Source of the DNA: Phormidesmis priestleyi ULC007
Lineage (GTDB): Bacteria > Cyanobacteriota > Cyanobacteriia > Leptolyngbyales > Leptolyngbyaceae
Reading direction: 5' to 3'
NCBI RefSeq assembly: GCF_001895925.1
Contig: NZ_MPPI01000013.1
Coordinates: 8,264 to 72,263 of the forward strand
DNA: 64,000 nt
Within the stretch, counting starts at the first letter, position 1. Each line of letters opens with the position of its first letter. Made by a program: the position numbers and the translations under genes. Of the stretch, positions 35,308 to 44,747 are shown piece by piece. The notes beneath the pieces were generated by a model. That model made no database searches. It was not told where the DNA came from and saw only the letters and a program-made list of their open reading frames with translations.

Positions 35308-35583
35308 ATGTTTAAAGTTATTTCTCCTGGTTTTTCACAAGAGTGCGATCGCTGGCTGGATGCGTTAACAACCGCTAAGTCGCTGATGCCCCAATGCAAG
35401 TGGATGCAGGATGTCCGCATTTTTGAAGACGGACATTTGGTGTGGATTTATAGTCGATCGCATAAGTATCCGCAATTTGTAGGAGCAGGGACTTACGATC
35501 GATTGGCAAAGCGATTTTTGTTAGAGACGATCGTAGACGAAAATGCGGTAGAAATTAGAAACGATGAGGAACTCTCTAACTAG
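35308..35583 (+). CDS. Conserved hypothetical protein, 91 aa
   Basis: This short protein begins MFKVISPGFSQECDRWLDAL and has a helix followed by beta segments (DVRIFEDGHLVWIYSRSHKY). It has many Trp/Cys residues and no signal peptide. It is 8 bases before the aspartic protease-like gene, so the two form a pair that is likely co-transcribed. I have seen this kind of gene next to clan-AA protease-like genes in cyanobacteria, as part of small mobile-looking pairs, but cannot give a function. Confidence 0.6.
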   Translation: MFKVISPGFSQECDRWLDALTTAKSLMPQCKWMQDVRIFEDGHLVWIYSRSHKYPQFVGAGTYDRLAKRFLLETIVDENAVEIRNDEELSN

Positions 35584-35591
35584 GAAAAACA

Positions 35592-36023
35592 ATGGCTGAA
35601 CAAACAATAATGGGCGCGGTTCGCACAACTGTAAAACTAACCAATGCGGGTGACGAAAGTATGGTGAGCCGGGGAGTCCTTGCTCCTCGTCATCTCCGCG
35701 AATATGAGGGGCAGGCGCTTGTCGATACGGGCGCAGTTATGCTGGTGATTCCGCAAAGTGTGGCAGAGCAGCTTGGCTTGCGAATTCGAGGTCAGCAGGT
35801 GGCTAGATTTGCCAATGGTGCTGAAGAACTGGTAGGGATTACAGAACCGATCATCGTCGAGTGTGAAGGGCGGATCACGGCCGATGAAGCACTTGTTGTA
35901 GGGGATGAAATTCTGATTGGGCAGGTGATATTAGAAAAGTTGGATTTGCTGCCAGATTGCAAAAATCAGCGATTAATTCCTAATCCAGCTAATCCTGATT
36001 ACCCGGTTGCGATGATTAAATAA
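35592..36023 (+). CDS. Clan AA retropepsin-like aspartic protease
   Basis: This 143-residue protein has the single-lobe aspartic protease signature ALVDTGAVMLVIPQSVAEQL with the catalytic Asp-Thr-Gly, followed by GLRIRGQQVARFANGAEELV and DEILIGQVILEKLDLLPDC. It matches the clan AA family found in cyanobacteria and would act as a dimer. Its substrate is unknown. It is directly downstream of the 91-residue gene and ends at a palindrome shared with desB. Confidence 0.8.
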   Translation: MAEQTIMGAVRTTVKLTNAGDESMVSRGVLAPRHLREYEGQALVDTGAVMLVIPQSVAEQLGLRIRGQQVARFANGAEELVGITEPIIVECEGRITADEALVVGDEILIGQVILEKLDLLPDCKNQRLIPNPANPDYPVAMIK

Positions 36024-36025
36024 AA

Positions 36026-36055
36026 AACGATCGCTCCTCTCAAAGAACGATCGTT
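36026..36055. terminator. Bidirectional hairpin AACGATCG/CGATCGTT
   Basis: AACGATCG (36026-36033) and CGATCGTT (36048-36055) form an 8-bp stem between convergent genes. A-rich and T-rich flanks are weak. It probably ends both transcripts. Confidence 0.6.
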
Positions 36056-36077
36056 ACTCAACAAAACAATTCAACCG

Positions 36078-37154
36078 CTAGTTTCGTGAATTAGTCGGAG
36101 ATTGATAATAAATCTTTGAGCCGTCATCTGAGACGAAGTGACACGCTAGATAAGAGCGGAAGAACCCCTTCCAGATTGGTTCGCTCGACTTGCGATAATA
36201 ACCGCCCAAAACTGGCTTAATCGCTTCGGTCGCTGTCTTGAGATGATAGTGAGGCATATTTGAGAAAATGTGGTGCGCCACATGCGTGCCAATGTTGTGA
36301 TGAATTGAATTGAACACGCCATAGTCACGATCGATCGTAGACAGTGCCCCTTTCAAAAAATACCAATCAGTGCCGCGATACCACGGAATATCGTCTTCGG
36401 TGTGGTGGAGAAACGTCACTAAATCTAGCCACACGACAAAGCCGATGTAGCCCATCAGATAATATTTCACCAAAAACAGCAGCCCGTGCTGATAAGTCAA
36501 AACGCCCAAGAACCCGACCATCAAGATTAAACAAACCGTGCTGGTGATCACGCCGTTTCGTTCGGAGGGCTTAAAGAGGGAACTGCTCGGCATAAAGTGA
36601 GAACCCTGCTTGCCCGGAGAGCGACGAAACAGATAGAGCGGATATGCCAACAAGGGCAGATAAAAGCGCATTAGCTTTTCTGCATGGCCCATCTGCTTGT
36701 ATTGGGTCTCGGTGACTGGATACCAGCTTTCGTCAGTTTCAATGTTGCCCGTGTTGGCGTGGTGAGTGCGGTGGCTGATGCGCCAACCGTGATACGGCAC
36801 CAAGATCGGGGTGTGAGATAAATGACCGACGAGATTATTCAGCCATTTGTGTTTTGAGAATGAGCCGTGTCCGCAGTCGTGCCCAACCACAAAAAGCGCC
36901 CAAAACATGGTGCCTTGAGCAAACCAGAAGATTGGGTAAAACCACCAGGAATCGAGATAAGCGGCTAGGGCATACAGCCCTGCCAAGATTCCTAAATCGA
37001 GAAAGAAGTAGGAGAGCGATCGCCCAGTAGATGGCTCAAAACAAGAATCTGGAATCGCCGATCGCACATCTTTGAGAGTAAAAGGAATCTCACCTGATTG
37101 TAGAGAAGGGTCTACTACAGCAGACGAATCGAATGAAACGGAATGAACTTGCAC
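36078..37154 (-). CDS. desB: Acyl-lipid omega-3 fatty acid desaturase
   Basis: DesB puts a double bond at the omega-3 position of membrane-lipid acyl chains, mainly at low temperature. The three His boxes are present: HDCGHGSFSKHKWLN, HRTHHANTGNIETDESW and GTHVAHHIFSNMPHYH. The HDCGHGSF and NTGNIETDESWYPV parts point to the omega-3 type rather than the delta-12 type. Four membrane helices are visible. The 358 residues are normal in length and the start is ATG at 37154. It works at the membrane with ferredoxin. With the delta-9 type gene at 60499, the window holds two of the steps of lipid desaturation, but they are not linked as an operon. Confidence 0.92.
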   Translation of the reverse strand: MQVHSVSFDSSAVVDPSLQSGEIPFTLKDVRSAIPDSCFEPSTGRSLSYFFLDLGILAGLYALAAYLDSWWFYPIFWFAQGTMFWALFVVGHDCGHGSFSKHKWLNNLVGHLSHTPILVPYHGWRISHRTHHANTGNIETDESWYPVTETQYKQMGHAEKLMRFYLPLLAYPLYLFRRSPGKQGSHFMPSSSLFKPSERNGVITSTVCLILMVGFLGVLTYQHGLLFLVKYYLMGYIGFVVWLDLVTFLHHTEDDIPWYRGTDWYFLKGALSTIDRDYGVFNSIHHNIGTHVAHHIFSNMPHYHLKTATEAIKPVLGGYYRKSSEPIWKGFFRSYLACHFVSDDGSKIYYQSPTNSRN

Positions 37155-37352
37155 GTACTTTTGGGTCTGCCGAAAACTTAGTTAGCTCGGTCATTTTAAC
37201 GTTTAGAGGTGTCTATTATCACAACTAGAGCTTAACTTTGTAAAGAATTTTCAAGCGTCTGCCTAATTTAGTAAGGATATGGTAGAAAAATTTGCATCTT
37301 AGAGTAATCCCCTGCCATTAACTTTGTTCAGCAAGATCCCCAGATTAAGGAT

Positions 37353-38357
37353 CTAGGTGTTCTTTTGCTCTAGTTTGCGGCTTACTTGTGACATCGTGTA
37401 ACAAAACATCCAGTAGATTAAACCAATAAACAAATAGACTTCTGCATAACGTCCTAAAAACTGAGGTTGCGCCAATATAGAACGGGTAATGCCCGTTAGT
37501 TCAACCAAGGCAAACAATGAGAGTAATGACGTATCTTTGAATAGCGAGATGAATTGACCGACAATTGCAGGAATCACAGTTCTTAACGCTTGCGGCAACA
37601 CAATCAACAACAAAGATAAAGGCGTGTTTAATCCCAATGCTTTAGCGGCCTCGATCTGACCTCGTGGAATGGACTGCAATCCACCCCGCACATTTTCTGC
37701 AAGGTAGGCAGCGTTAAAGAGAACTAATCCAGCGATCGCTCTGACCAATCGATCGAGTTGCACCTGACCCGGCAGCACTAGAGGCAGCATCACCAGTGCC
37801 ATAAACAAAATTCCGATCAGTGGCAACCCGCGAATTAGTTCAATATAAATCGTACAAAAACCTCGCAAAACCGGGAGAGCGCTCTGTCTTCCTAATGCTA
37901 ATAAGATTCCTAGAGGAAACGCTAAAGCAATGCTAATGCTTGCCGCTAATAACGTGAGTAATAATCCATTCCATAAATTAGTTCCAACCGGAGTGAGAAT
38001 AAATCCGCCTCCGATCAGCCATAAGATAATTAAAAAAGAAACGGGAATGATAATCGCTAAAAATCGTCTTTGTTTAGGGTTGAGAATTCCATTCGCGATC
38101 GTGCCTACAACGATCGCCAACGCCAGCCACAATCGCCAAATCTGATCGGTTGGATACCGTCCCACAAAAAACAACGGCAAATTGGATGTGACAACCTCCC
38201 ATTGCGCTTTGTTGAATGCCCAGTTAATTACTCCATAGCCAACCCAGATCGAGAGAGCGAGACAGACGATCGACAGCAGACTGTTATACCAGGTGTTAAA
38301 AAGATTTTTGCGAAGCCAACCGATCGGGGAGTTTTGAGTTTTGGGTTTTGAGTTCAT
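37353..38357 (-). CDS. natH: Polar amino-acid ABC transporter permease NatH-like
   Basis: This 334-residue membrane protein is an ABC permease of the HisM/GltK family. The EAA loop reads GQIEAAKALGLNTPLSLLLI. Several N-terminal helices come before the permease domain (GLLLTLLAASISIALAFPLG; YIELIRGLPLIGILFM), as in the longer cyanobacterial NatH and the AapM type. Its start shares one base with the stop of the upstream permease gene (TGATG), so they are translated together. The likely system is the N-II type acidic/neutral amino-acid importer of cyanobacteria; the binding protein and ATPase genes are not in the window. Confidence 0.82.
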   Translation of the reverse strand: MNSKPKTQNSPIGWLRKNLFNTWYNSLLSIVCLALSIWVGYGVINWAFNKAQWEVVTSNLPLFFVGRYPTDQIWRLWLALAIVVGTIANGILNPKQRRFLAIIIPVSFLIILWLIGGGFILTPVGTNLWNGLLLTLLAASISIALAFPLGILLALGRQSALPVLRGFCTIYIELIRGLPLIGILFMALVMLPLVLPGQVQLDRLVRAIAGLVLFNAAYLAENVRGGLQSIPRGQIEAAKALGLNTPLSLLLIVLPQALRTVIPAIVGQFISLFKDTSLLSLFALVELTGITRSILAQPQFLGRYAEVYLFIGLIYWMFCYTMSQVSRKLEQKNT

Positions 38358-39268
38358 CAGCGTTCTATGATTTGGACTGAACGATTATAGAGATTCATTA
38401 GAGAAGAAATCACAAGGCTGATCGTGAGATAGGTTGCACAAATGAGAATCATGACTTCGACAGCCCGACCTGTTTGATTAAACGTTGTGGATGCGATCGC
38501 GTATAAGTCAGGATAACCAACGGCGATCGCTAAACTCGAATTTTTTGCCAAGTTCAAATACTGATTAGACAACGGCGGAATAATCGCTCGCAGCGCTTGC
38601 GGAAAAACCACCAATCGCATCAGCAATCCGGGTTTGAGTCCGAGCGATCGGGCCGCCTCCCACTGTCCTTTAGGCACCGATTGAATGCCCCCGCGCACAA
38701 TCTCGGCAATAAACGTCCCGGTGTAAATGGTTAGCCCAGCCAGCAGTGCCGAAAATTCTGGTGAAAGCTGTAGCCCAAACAACCCCACTCCGCGATTACT
38801 AAAGTTAATGAATCCTAAAGAGATGGCATCTTCGGGTTTGGGCAAACTCAGAAATACTGCAAAATACCAGAAAAAAAGCTGCAAGAGTAAAGGCGTATTT
38901 CGTAGCCCTTCTACATAAATCGTCGCCAGCTTTTGCACAAGCCAGTTATCAGACAGACGGGCAATTCCAGCCGTGACCCCGATCGCCGTTGCGATGACAA
39001 TTCCTGCAATAATCACCCGCAAAGAGTTGAGTAACCCAACTAACAAAGCCAGATTGTAGCTATCAGAGGGCTTGTAGGCGAAGGGAATATCTCCGATCGT
39101 AAACCCAGCTTGCGATCGCAAAAAATTAAACCCAAACTGAATGCCCAGTTGCCGCAGATTACGAGTGAGATTATTTCCTAAAAATGCGAGGGAGGACACG
39201 ATCAAGACGACGGCGATCGCTTGTCCTGCAAACCGCCAAAATCGAATATTTCGCCAAAAAGGAGTCAT
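38357..39268 (-). CDS. natG: Polar amino-acid ABC transporter permease NatG-like
   Basis: This is the first of two permease genes (303 residues). It has the EAA loop GQWEAARSLGLKPGLLMRLV, the entry segment LLVGLLNSLRVIIAGIVIAT and the family block VEGLRNTPLLLQLFFWYFAV. The N-terminal helix and the periplasmic loop before the permease core are like AapQ/NatG. A periplasmic binding protein gene (natF) would be expected upstream but is absent, since the next gene upstream is a divergent glycosyltransferase. So the binding protein is encoded elsewhere or shared. Confidence 0.82.
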   Translation of the reverse strand: MTPFWRNIRFWRFAGQAIAVVLIVSSLAFLGNNLTRNLRQLGIQFGFNFLRSQAGFTIGDIPFAYKPSDSYNLALLVGLLNSLRVIIAGIVIATAIGVTAGIARLSDNWLVQKLATIYVEGLRNTPLLLQLFFWYFAVFLSLPKPEDAISLGFINFSNRGVGLFGLQLSPEFSALLAGLTIYTGTFIAEIVRGGIQSVPKGQWEAARSLGLKPGLLMRLVVFPQALRAIIPPLSNQYLNLAKNSSLAIAVGYPDLYAIASTTFNQTGRAVEVMILICATYLTISLVISSLMNLYNRSVQIIER

Positions 39269-39462
39269 TCTTTAGCGTCAAGAGAAGTGATCAACTCAGC
39301 TTAATGCTTTATAGGTGCGATGGCGCAAAGCACTAACAGATTTCTGCTATGACATTAGAGAAGTCAATCAACTAGCTGCTACTTTGATTAAAGCTAGAAA
39401 AATCTAATGCCTAAAAAAGCATCGACCCTTAATTTCAACCATTCCAACGATCGGTTCTAATT

Positions 39463-40662
39463 ATGAATCTGAGTTTCTGCATCATTGTCAAAAATGAAGA
39501 GGCAGCGTTGCCCCAATGTCTCGCGAGTGTGCGTGATGTCGTTGACGAAATGGTTGTGTTAGACACTGGATCAACAGATAACACGATCGCGATCGCGCAA
39601 TCTTTCAACGCTCACGTCTATTCTTTTGAATGGTGTAATGATTTCTCAGCCGCCCGCAACGAATCTCTTAAATATGTGCAGGGCGACTGGGTTTTAGTGT
39701 TAGATGCTGACGAAGTGTTAGTGCCAGAGATCATTCCTGAACTTCGGCAAGCCATTTGCAGTCCGCATCATCTTCTGGTTAATCTCGTCCGTCAAGAAGT
39801 TGGAGCCGCTCAGTCACCTTACTCGCTGGTGTCTCGGTTGTTTCGTCGCCATCGAGATATTCATTTCACTCGCCCCTATCACGCAATGGTAGACGACAGC
39901 GTTGAAGCGATCGTGCGCCACGAACCCGGCTGGCAAATCGGCTACTTACCCGATGTCGCAATTTTGCACTATGGCTATCAGGCAAGCGCGATCGCTGCCC
40001 GTGACAAATTTGCTAAAGCCCGCACCATCATGGAAGGCTTTCTGGCAAATCATCCCACCGATCCTTATGTGTGCAGCAAGTTAGGCGCACTGTATGTTGA
40101 AATGGGAGCGAAAACGCGAGGGTTACGATTATTAGAATGGGGACTGCAATCGATTCAAAATCAGTCTCAGATCGAGGCTCCGATTCTGTATGAATTGCAT
40201 TATCATCTGGGTTGTGTTTATGGCGAACAAAATTCACTTCAAGCAGAGCAACACTATCAGTTAGCGGTTCAACAATCGATTTTGCCTAAACTAAAATTAG
40301 GTGCCATCAATAATTGGGGAAATTTGCTCAAAGAAAAAGGCGATTTAGTCGGTGCAAAAGCTTTATATGAGCAAGCGTTAGAAATCGATCCAGCGTTGGC
40401 GATCGCTCACAACAATCTCGGCATCACCTTAAAAGCTCTCGGACAGTTTGGAGACGCGATCGCTCATTACCAAACCGCGATCGACTTGCAGCCCAATTAC
40501 GCCGAAGCCCATCAAAACCTCGGTGTGGTTTTCTTAAAAGTGGGTCGTGTTAGCGAAAGCTTGGCGGCCTTTGGACAAGCGATCGCGCTGCACGAACAAA
40601 CGGGATCATCAGAAGGCGATCGACTCAGAAAAGGACTCCGAGAAATGGGATTTGAATTGTGA
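39463..40662 (+). CDS. Family 2 glycosyltransferase with TPR repeats
   Basis: The N-terminal half is a GT2 (GT-A) domain: SFCIIVKNEEAALPQCLASV, VVLDTGSTDNTIAIAQ and WVLVLDADEVLVPE with the DxD motif (DAD). This is the SunS/WaaE-like group. The C-terminal half has tetratricopeptide repeats, for example AIAHNNLGITLKALGQFGDA and YAEAHQNLGVVFLKVGRVSE. It is 399 residues and has no membrane segment. Proteins of this form are many in cyanobacteria and may modify polysaccharides or proteins. It is a single gene, divergent from the permease pair. Confidence 0.88.
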   Translation: MNLSFCIIVKNEEAALPQCLASVRDVVDEMVVLDTGSTDNTIAIAQSFNAHVYSFEWCNDFSAARNESLKYVQGDWVLVLDADEVLVPEIIPELRQAICSPHHLLVNLVRQEVGAAQSPYSLVSRLFRRHRDIHFTRPYHAMVDDSVEAIVRHEPGWQIGYLPDVAILHYGYQASAIAARDKFAKARTIMEGFLANHPTDPYVCSKLGALYVEMGAKTRGLRLLEWGLQSIQNQSQIEAPILYELHYHLGCVYGEQNSLQAEQHYQLAVQQSILPKLKLGAINNWGNLLKEKGDLVGAKALYEQALEIDPALAIAHNNLGITLKALGQFGDAIAHYQTAIDLQPNYAEAHQNLGVVFLKVGRVSESLAAFGQAIALHEQTGSSEGDRLRKGLREMGFEL

Positions 40663-40687
40663 TCAGAGATAAATTTGTAGTCTGCTT

Positions 40688-41290
40688 CTACCAAATCTTC
40701 GCCATTTGCAGAATAAATCCTGGTAATTCTGGATCACCACTCACCGATTCTGGATGCTGTAAAACTTTAGGCGATCGCAGGGGACGATAAAGATGAACGG
40801 TCTGATTTTTGCGATCGATTAAAAACCCCAGCATTGCCCCATTCTCAATATATTCCTGCATTTTGTTTTGCAAACTTTTTAGAGTGTCGCTAGACGATCG
40901 CAGTTCAATCACAAAATCAGGACAGATCGGCGCAAACGAGGCTTTTTGTTTGTCGGTGAGGGCATTCCAGCGATCGGACTTAATCCAGGAAGCATCGGGC
41001 GATCGAATGGCTCCGTTGGGTAGAGTGAAGCCTGCACTAGAGTCAAAGGCTTCTCCCGTGCCGTCTTGATCTGCCCAATTCGTCACTTGTTGGGTCAGCC
41101 TGGTATTACGATTGCCCGTATCTGAAAAGGCTGGCGGCATAATAATCACTTCCCCATTCACAGACAACTCAAGTCGCAGCTCAGAATTCAGTTGACACAA
41201 TTCATAGAATTGCTCGTGAGTCGTTTTTCCCATAGAAGGGAGATGAACTGTCAGAGGAATGGATTCAGATTGAATGAGCAGCGTGGTCAT
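40688..41290 (-). CDS. Uma2 family endonuclease-like protein
   Basis: Uma2 (DUF820) proteins have a PD-(D/E)XK nuclease fold and are strongly expanded in cyanobacteria. The Met at 41290 (MTTLLIQSESIPLTVHL) gives about 200 residues. The motifs are ELSVNGEVIIMPPAFSDTG, GAIRSPDASWIKSDRW (Asp) and CPDFVIELRSSSD (E-x-x type site), then MQEYIENGAMLGFLIDRKN. Function in most cases is unknown. The frame is open to 41395, overlapping the start of the next gene, so the shorter start is better. Confidence 0.87.
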   Translation of the reverse strand: MTTLLIQSESIPLTVHLPSMGKTTHEQFYELCQLNSELRLELSVNGEVIIMPPAFSDTGNRNTRLTQQVTNWADQDGTGEAFDSSAGFTLPNGAIRSPDASWIKSDRWNALTDKQKASFAPICPDFVIELRSSSDTLKSLQNKMQEYIENGAMLGFLIDRKNQTVHLYRPLRSPKVLQHPESVSGDPELPGFILQMAKIW

Positions 41291-41347
41291 TGTGCTCTTG
41301 GGTTGAGAAATTAGTAGCCTTAATTCTAGTATTACTTCAGTAAAACT

Positions 41348-42172
41348 GTGGAAAAGCTTGTTTTTTGGTATGACGGCCACCTGATCAGAGGGCAAAAGCT
41401 GGAACTGGCGATCGACGATCCCGCTTTAATTTATGGAGCCACCGTCTTTACGACTCTGCGTGTTTACCAATCGCTCGATCATCCGCTTACAAGTTGGACA
41501 GAACATCTCACTCGACTGCGATCGAGCTTAGAAGCCTTTCACTGGTCACAGCCCGACTGGGAGCGAACTCACCAAGGGGCAACATTGTTAGCCACCCAAT
41601 TTCCAGTCCTCAAAATTGTGATTTTTCCTGATGGGCGCGAGTGGATTACGGGGCGATTTTTGCCGCAAGACTTAGCCCAACGACAGCAAAACGGAATTGT
41701 TGCGTGGGTCGCAGATTCTCACTTGCAGCGATCGCTCCCCAACCACAAAACCGGAAATTATCTCGCGCCTTGGCTGGCACTCCAACAAGCCCAGAGAGCA
41801 GGCGCACAAGAAGCTATTCTCACTGACGACACAGGCAACTGGCTCGAAACCAGCACTGGAAATTTGTGGGGTTGGCGAAACGGATCTTGGTGGACACCTC
41901 CCCTAAAGGCAGGAATTCTCCCCGGAATTTTGAGAAATCACCTCATCCACAAACTGAGATGGCAGAATGAAGAAGTAATTGAGAAATCCTGGAATGCTGA
42001 GTTGATCGAGACATTTGAGGCGATCGCTTACACCAATTGCGTGATGGAAGTGATTCCAATTCACACAATTCTGAGAGATGCTGACTCACTGCTCTATGAC
42101 CCAGCCCACCTGAGTTTTCAGAGATTGCGAGGGCTTTTCTTCACCTCACCCCTCAGAAGATTCTCAGAGTGA
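41348..42172 (+). CDS. Class IV aminotransferase, aminodeoxychorismate lyase-like
   Basis: This 274-residue PLP enzyme is of fold type IV, like PabC, BCAT and D-amino-acid transaminase. FWYDGHLIRGQKLELAIDDP and IYGATVFTTLRVY lead to the Lys region (SLPNHKTGNYLAPWLALQQA, with the likely PLP Lys in NHKTGNY), and then EAILTDDTGNWLETSTGNLW with the Glu that contacts the PLP nitrogen. In a photosynthetic bacterium the most likely role is 4-amino-4-deoxychorismate lyase in folate synthesis; this is inference. GTG at 41348 is the start. It is 64 bases before ftsH. Confidence 0.82.
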   Translation: MEKLVFWYDGHLIRGQKLELAIDDPALIYGATVFTTLRVYQSLDHPLTSWTEHLTRLRSSLEAFHWSQPDWERTHQGATLLATQFPVLKIVIFPDGREWITGRFLPQDLAQRQQNGIVAWVADSHLQRSLPNHKTGNYLAPWLALQQAQRAGAQEAILTDDTGNWLETSTGNLWGWRNGSWWTPPLKAGILPGILRNHLIHKLRWQNEEVIEKSWNAELIETFEAIAYTNCVMEVIPIHTILRDADSLLYDPAHLSFQRLRGLFFTSPLRRFSE

Positions 42173-42236
42173 GTTAATATTAATTAACATTAAAAAACTG
42201 AGAATATCATCCCTAACGCTAGGAGGACTATCACTG

Positions 42237-44075
42237 GTGAATAAACGCTGGAGAAACGCAGGACTGTACGCGCTCCTGGCAATTGTTGTCATTGCATTGG
42301 CAACCGCATTTTTTGACAAACAGCCTGCCCCAGGCACCACTTGGCGCTATAGCCAATTTGTCCAAGAAGTTCAAAGTAATAAAGTTGAGAAAGTCAGCAT
42401 CAGTGCCGATCGCAGCATCGCACGGGCGCAGCTTCAAGATGGCACTTATGTTCGGGTCAATTTACCCAGCGACCCCGACCTAATCAATATCTTGATTAAG
42501 AATAATGTTGATATCTCAGTGCTGCCTCAACAAGATGAAAGCTTCTGGCTGAGAGCGTTGAGTAGTCTATTCTTTCCCGTTTTGCTGCTGGTGGGTCTAT
42601 TCTTCCTACTGCGTCGTGCCCAAAACGGGCCGGGCAACCAGGCAATGAACTTTGGCAAATCAAAAGCCAGAGTGCAGATGGAGCCACAAACCCAAGTTAC
42701 GTTTGGCGATGTCGCAGGCATTGACCAGGCAAAACTAGAACTCAATGAAGTTGTAGACTTCTTGAAAAACGCCGATCGCTTTACCGCAGTCGGTGCCAAG
42801 ATTCCTAAAGGCGTTCTGCTCGTCGGGCCTCCTGGAACGGGTAAAACCCTTCTAGCAAGAGCCGTTGCGGGTGAAGCGGGCGTTCCCTTTTTCTCAATCT
42901 CTGGTTCTGAGTTTGTTGAAATGTTTGTCGGCGTGGGTGCGTCCCGCGTCCGTGACTTATTTGAGCAAGCCAAAACCAACGCGCCTTGCATCGTCTTCAT
43001 TGATGAAATTGATGCCGTCGGTCGCCAACGGGGTGCTGGCTTAGGCGGCGGCAACGATGAGCGAGAGCAAACCCTCAACCAGTTGCTGACCGAGATGGAT
43101 GGTTTCGAGGGCAACACCGGAATCATTATCATCGCAGCCACCAACCGTCCTGATGTCTTGGATGCGGCGCTCCTTCGTCCCGGTCGTTTTGACCGTCAAG
43201 TCGTCGTCGATCGCCCCGATTATGCAGGTCGCCTCGAAATTCTCAACGTTCACTCTCGCGGCAAAACGCTGTCAAAAGACGTTGACCTTGAGAAAATTGC
43301 GCGTCGAACTCCTGGCTTCACAGGTGCTGATCTCGCTAACCTGCTCAACGAAGCCGCAATTCTAGCCGCTCGTCGCAATCTGACCGAAATTTCGATGGAT
43401 GAAGTTAACGATGCGATCGATCGCGTCTTGGCCGGCCCTGAGAAGAAAGATCGCGTCATGAGCGAAAAGCGCAAAGAGCTAGTCGCTTACCACGAAGCAG
43501 GTCACGCATTAGTCGGTGCTTTGATGCCCGATTACGATCCGGTGCAGAAAATCAGCATTATTCCTCGTGGTCGTGCGGGTGGTTTGACCTGGTTTACGCC
43601 TAGCGAAGACCGCATGGATTCTGGCTTATACTCCCGCTCTTATCTGCAAAACCAGATGGCAGTGGCTCTGGGCGGTCGGTTGGCCGAAGAACTCGTCTAT
43701 GGCGAAGAAGAAGTGACGACTGGCGCTTCTAATGACCTTCAGCAAGTGGCACGAGTTGCTCGTCAGATGGTGACTCGCTTTGGGATGAGCGATCGCCTCG
43801 GCCCTGTCGCGTTGGGTCGTCAGCAAGGCAACATGTTTATGGGGCGCGATATCGCTGCTGAACGTGACTTTTCTGATGAAACGGCTGCCACGATCGATGA
43901 CGAAGTGCGGAGCTTGGTCGAGCAAGCTTATCGTCGCTGTAAGCAAGTTTTAGTCGAAAACCGTCACATCTTAAATCAGCTAGCAGAACTGCTGGTTGAG
44001 AAAGAAACGGTAGACGCTGAAGAACTGCAAGAATTGTTGGCAAGCAACGATGTCAAGATGGCCTCGATCGCTTAA
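42237..44075 (+). CDS. ftsH: ATP-dependent zinc metalloprotease FtsH
   Basis: FtsH removes damaged or unassembled membrane proteins, in cyanobacteria also photodamaged D1 in the thylakoid. The 612 residues are complete: two N-terminal membrane helices (about 7-25 and 100-120) around a lumenal domain, the AAA domain with Walker A GPPGTGKT (near 197), Walker [12 protein letters not shown], the second region of homology with [19 protein letters not shown], and the zinc site HEAGH (419-423). The start is GTG at 42237 after GGAGGA. One of several FtsH copies would be expected per genome; which one this is cannot be told. It ends at a clear terminator. Confidence 0.96.
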   Translation: MNKRWRNAGLYALLAIVVIALATAFFDKQPAPGTTWRYSQFVQEVQSNKVEKVSISADRSIARAQLQDGTYVRVNLPSDPDLINILIKNNVDISVLPQQDESFWLRALSSLFFPVLLLVGLFFLLRRAQNGPGNQAMNFGKSKARVQMEPQTQVTFGDVAGIDQAKLELNEVVDFLKNADRFTAVGAKIPKGVLLVGPPGTGKTLLARAVAGEAGVPFFSISGSEFVEMFVGVGASRVRDLFEQAKTNAPCIVFIDEIDAVGRQRGAGLGGGNDEREQTLNQLLTEMDGFEGNTGIIIIAATNRPDVLDAALLRPGRFDRQVVVDRPDYAGRLEILNVHSRGKTLSKDVDLEKIARRTPGFTGADLANLLNEAAILAARRNLTEISMDEVNDAIDRVLAGPEKKDRVMSEKRKELVAYHEAGHALVGALMPDYDPVQKISIIPRGRAGGLTWFTPSEDRMDSGLYSRSYLQNQMAVALGGRLAEELVYGEEEVTTGASNDLQQVARVARQMVTRFGMSDRLGPVALGRQQGNMFMGRDIAAERDFSDETAATIDDEVRSLVEQAYRRCKQVLVENRHILNQLAELLVEKETVDAEELQELLASNDVKMASIA

Positions 44076-44102
44076 CCGCATTCCTCTCTAATTATCGTGA
44101 AG

Positions 44103-44136
44103 GCAGTCCAGAACTTAATTCTGGGCTGCTTTTTTA
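44103..44136 (+). terminator. Intrinsic terminator after ftsH
   Basis: GCAGtCCAGAA pairs with TTCTGGgCTGC around CTTAA, followed by six T. It is 28 bases after the ftsH stop. Confidence 0.9.
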
Positions 44137-44163
44137 ATTCAGCCGATCGCATCTTTAAGGAAA

Positions 44164-44562
44164 TTACCCAATAAACTGACTGACGAAATTAAGATAACCT
44201 TGCCGTCCGCCCTTTTGTGTCCAGAGTTTGATCGAAGATTGAATTCGTTTTAGGCAAGCCACGATCGTATCAACTTCGACCGTCGGAGGTGCTTTAGCAA
44301 TGCCTTTAGGGTTAGCTATGGTTGCCCGACCTAAGCGCCATTCACACATCTGCTGTACCGACTCCATAACCTTTCTGCTAACGCCTCGAATAGGACGAGA
44401 ACTAATCGATTTTCCTTGTGCTTCTGCACCATAAATTCGGACTAGGGCTTCGAGTGCGGTCGCAACTTCTGCATCAATCAGATCAGGGTTTTCTTTATAG
44501 ATCTGGATGATGCCAGATTCGATGTTTTGTAGCACGTCTTCGTATTCTTCTTCGATCGCCAT
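44164..44562 (-). CDS. Conserved cyanobacterial hypothetical, 132 aa
   Basis: The best start is the Met at 44562 (MAIEEEYEDVLQNIESG), because GGGAGG lies 8 bases before it on the reverse strand. The frame remains open to 44742, but that extra 60 residues would be coded by a MITE-like element. The protein is helical: VLQNIESGIIQIYKENPDL, AEVATALEALVRIYGAEA, KVMESVQQMCEWRLG and CLKRIQSSIKLWTQKGGRQ, ending in YLNFVSQFIG. I recognise it only as a conserved protein of cyanobacteria. It converges with ftsH. Confidence 0.7.
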   Translation of the reverse strand: MAIEEEYEDVLQNIESGIIQIYKENPDLIDAEVATALEALVRIYGAEAQGKSISSRPIRGVSRKVMESVQQMCEWRLGRATIANPKGIAKAPPTVEVDTIVACLKRIQSSIKLWTQKGGRQGYLNFVSQFIG

Positions 44563-44597
44563 CAGATCTCCCTCCCAAATTGACTCTGCGAGAGTTT

Positions 44598-44747
44598 TGG
44601 CGTTGCTGAATGCAAACATGAATTGCCCCTCTAGCCCCCCAAGTTTGAGGGGAAGCAGAATTTTAAAGTCCCCCAAAATTGGGGAATTTAGGGGGCGAAA
44701 GGATTCAGCCTTGATAGACAGATTCATACTTGCATTCAGCAACGCCA
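44598..44747. mobile_element. MITE-like element with 26-bp ends
   Basis: TGGCGTTGCTGAATGCAA... at 44598-44623 and its reverse complement at 44722-44747 match in 24 of 26 bases. The inside has GCCCCCCAAGTTTGAGGGG and CCCCCAAAATTGGGG then GAATTTAGGGGGC, the same core as in the repeats at 22095, 56661 and 61424, but the ends differ. It lies 36 bases upstream of the gene start at 44562. Its ends resemble those of cyanobacterial insertion sequences with a GGCGTTGCTGA end. There is no transposase inside. Confidence 0.8.

Noticed and set aside
41347-41355. A single TGTGGAAAA (reverse DnaA box)
   Set aside because: It is a lone copy overlapping the start of the aminotransferase gene, so it is not evidence for a DnaA site.
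42527-43144. A 205-codon open frame opposite ftsH
   Set aside because: It is a shadow of the strongly biased ftsH codons, Ser/Pro-rich and without any domain.
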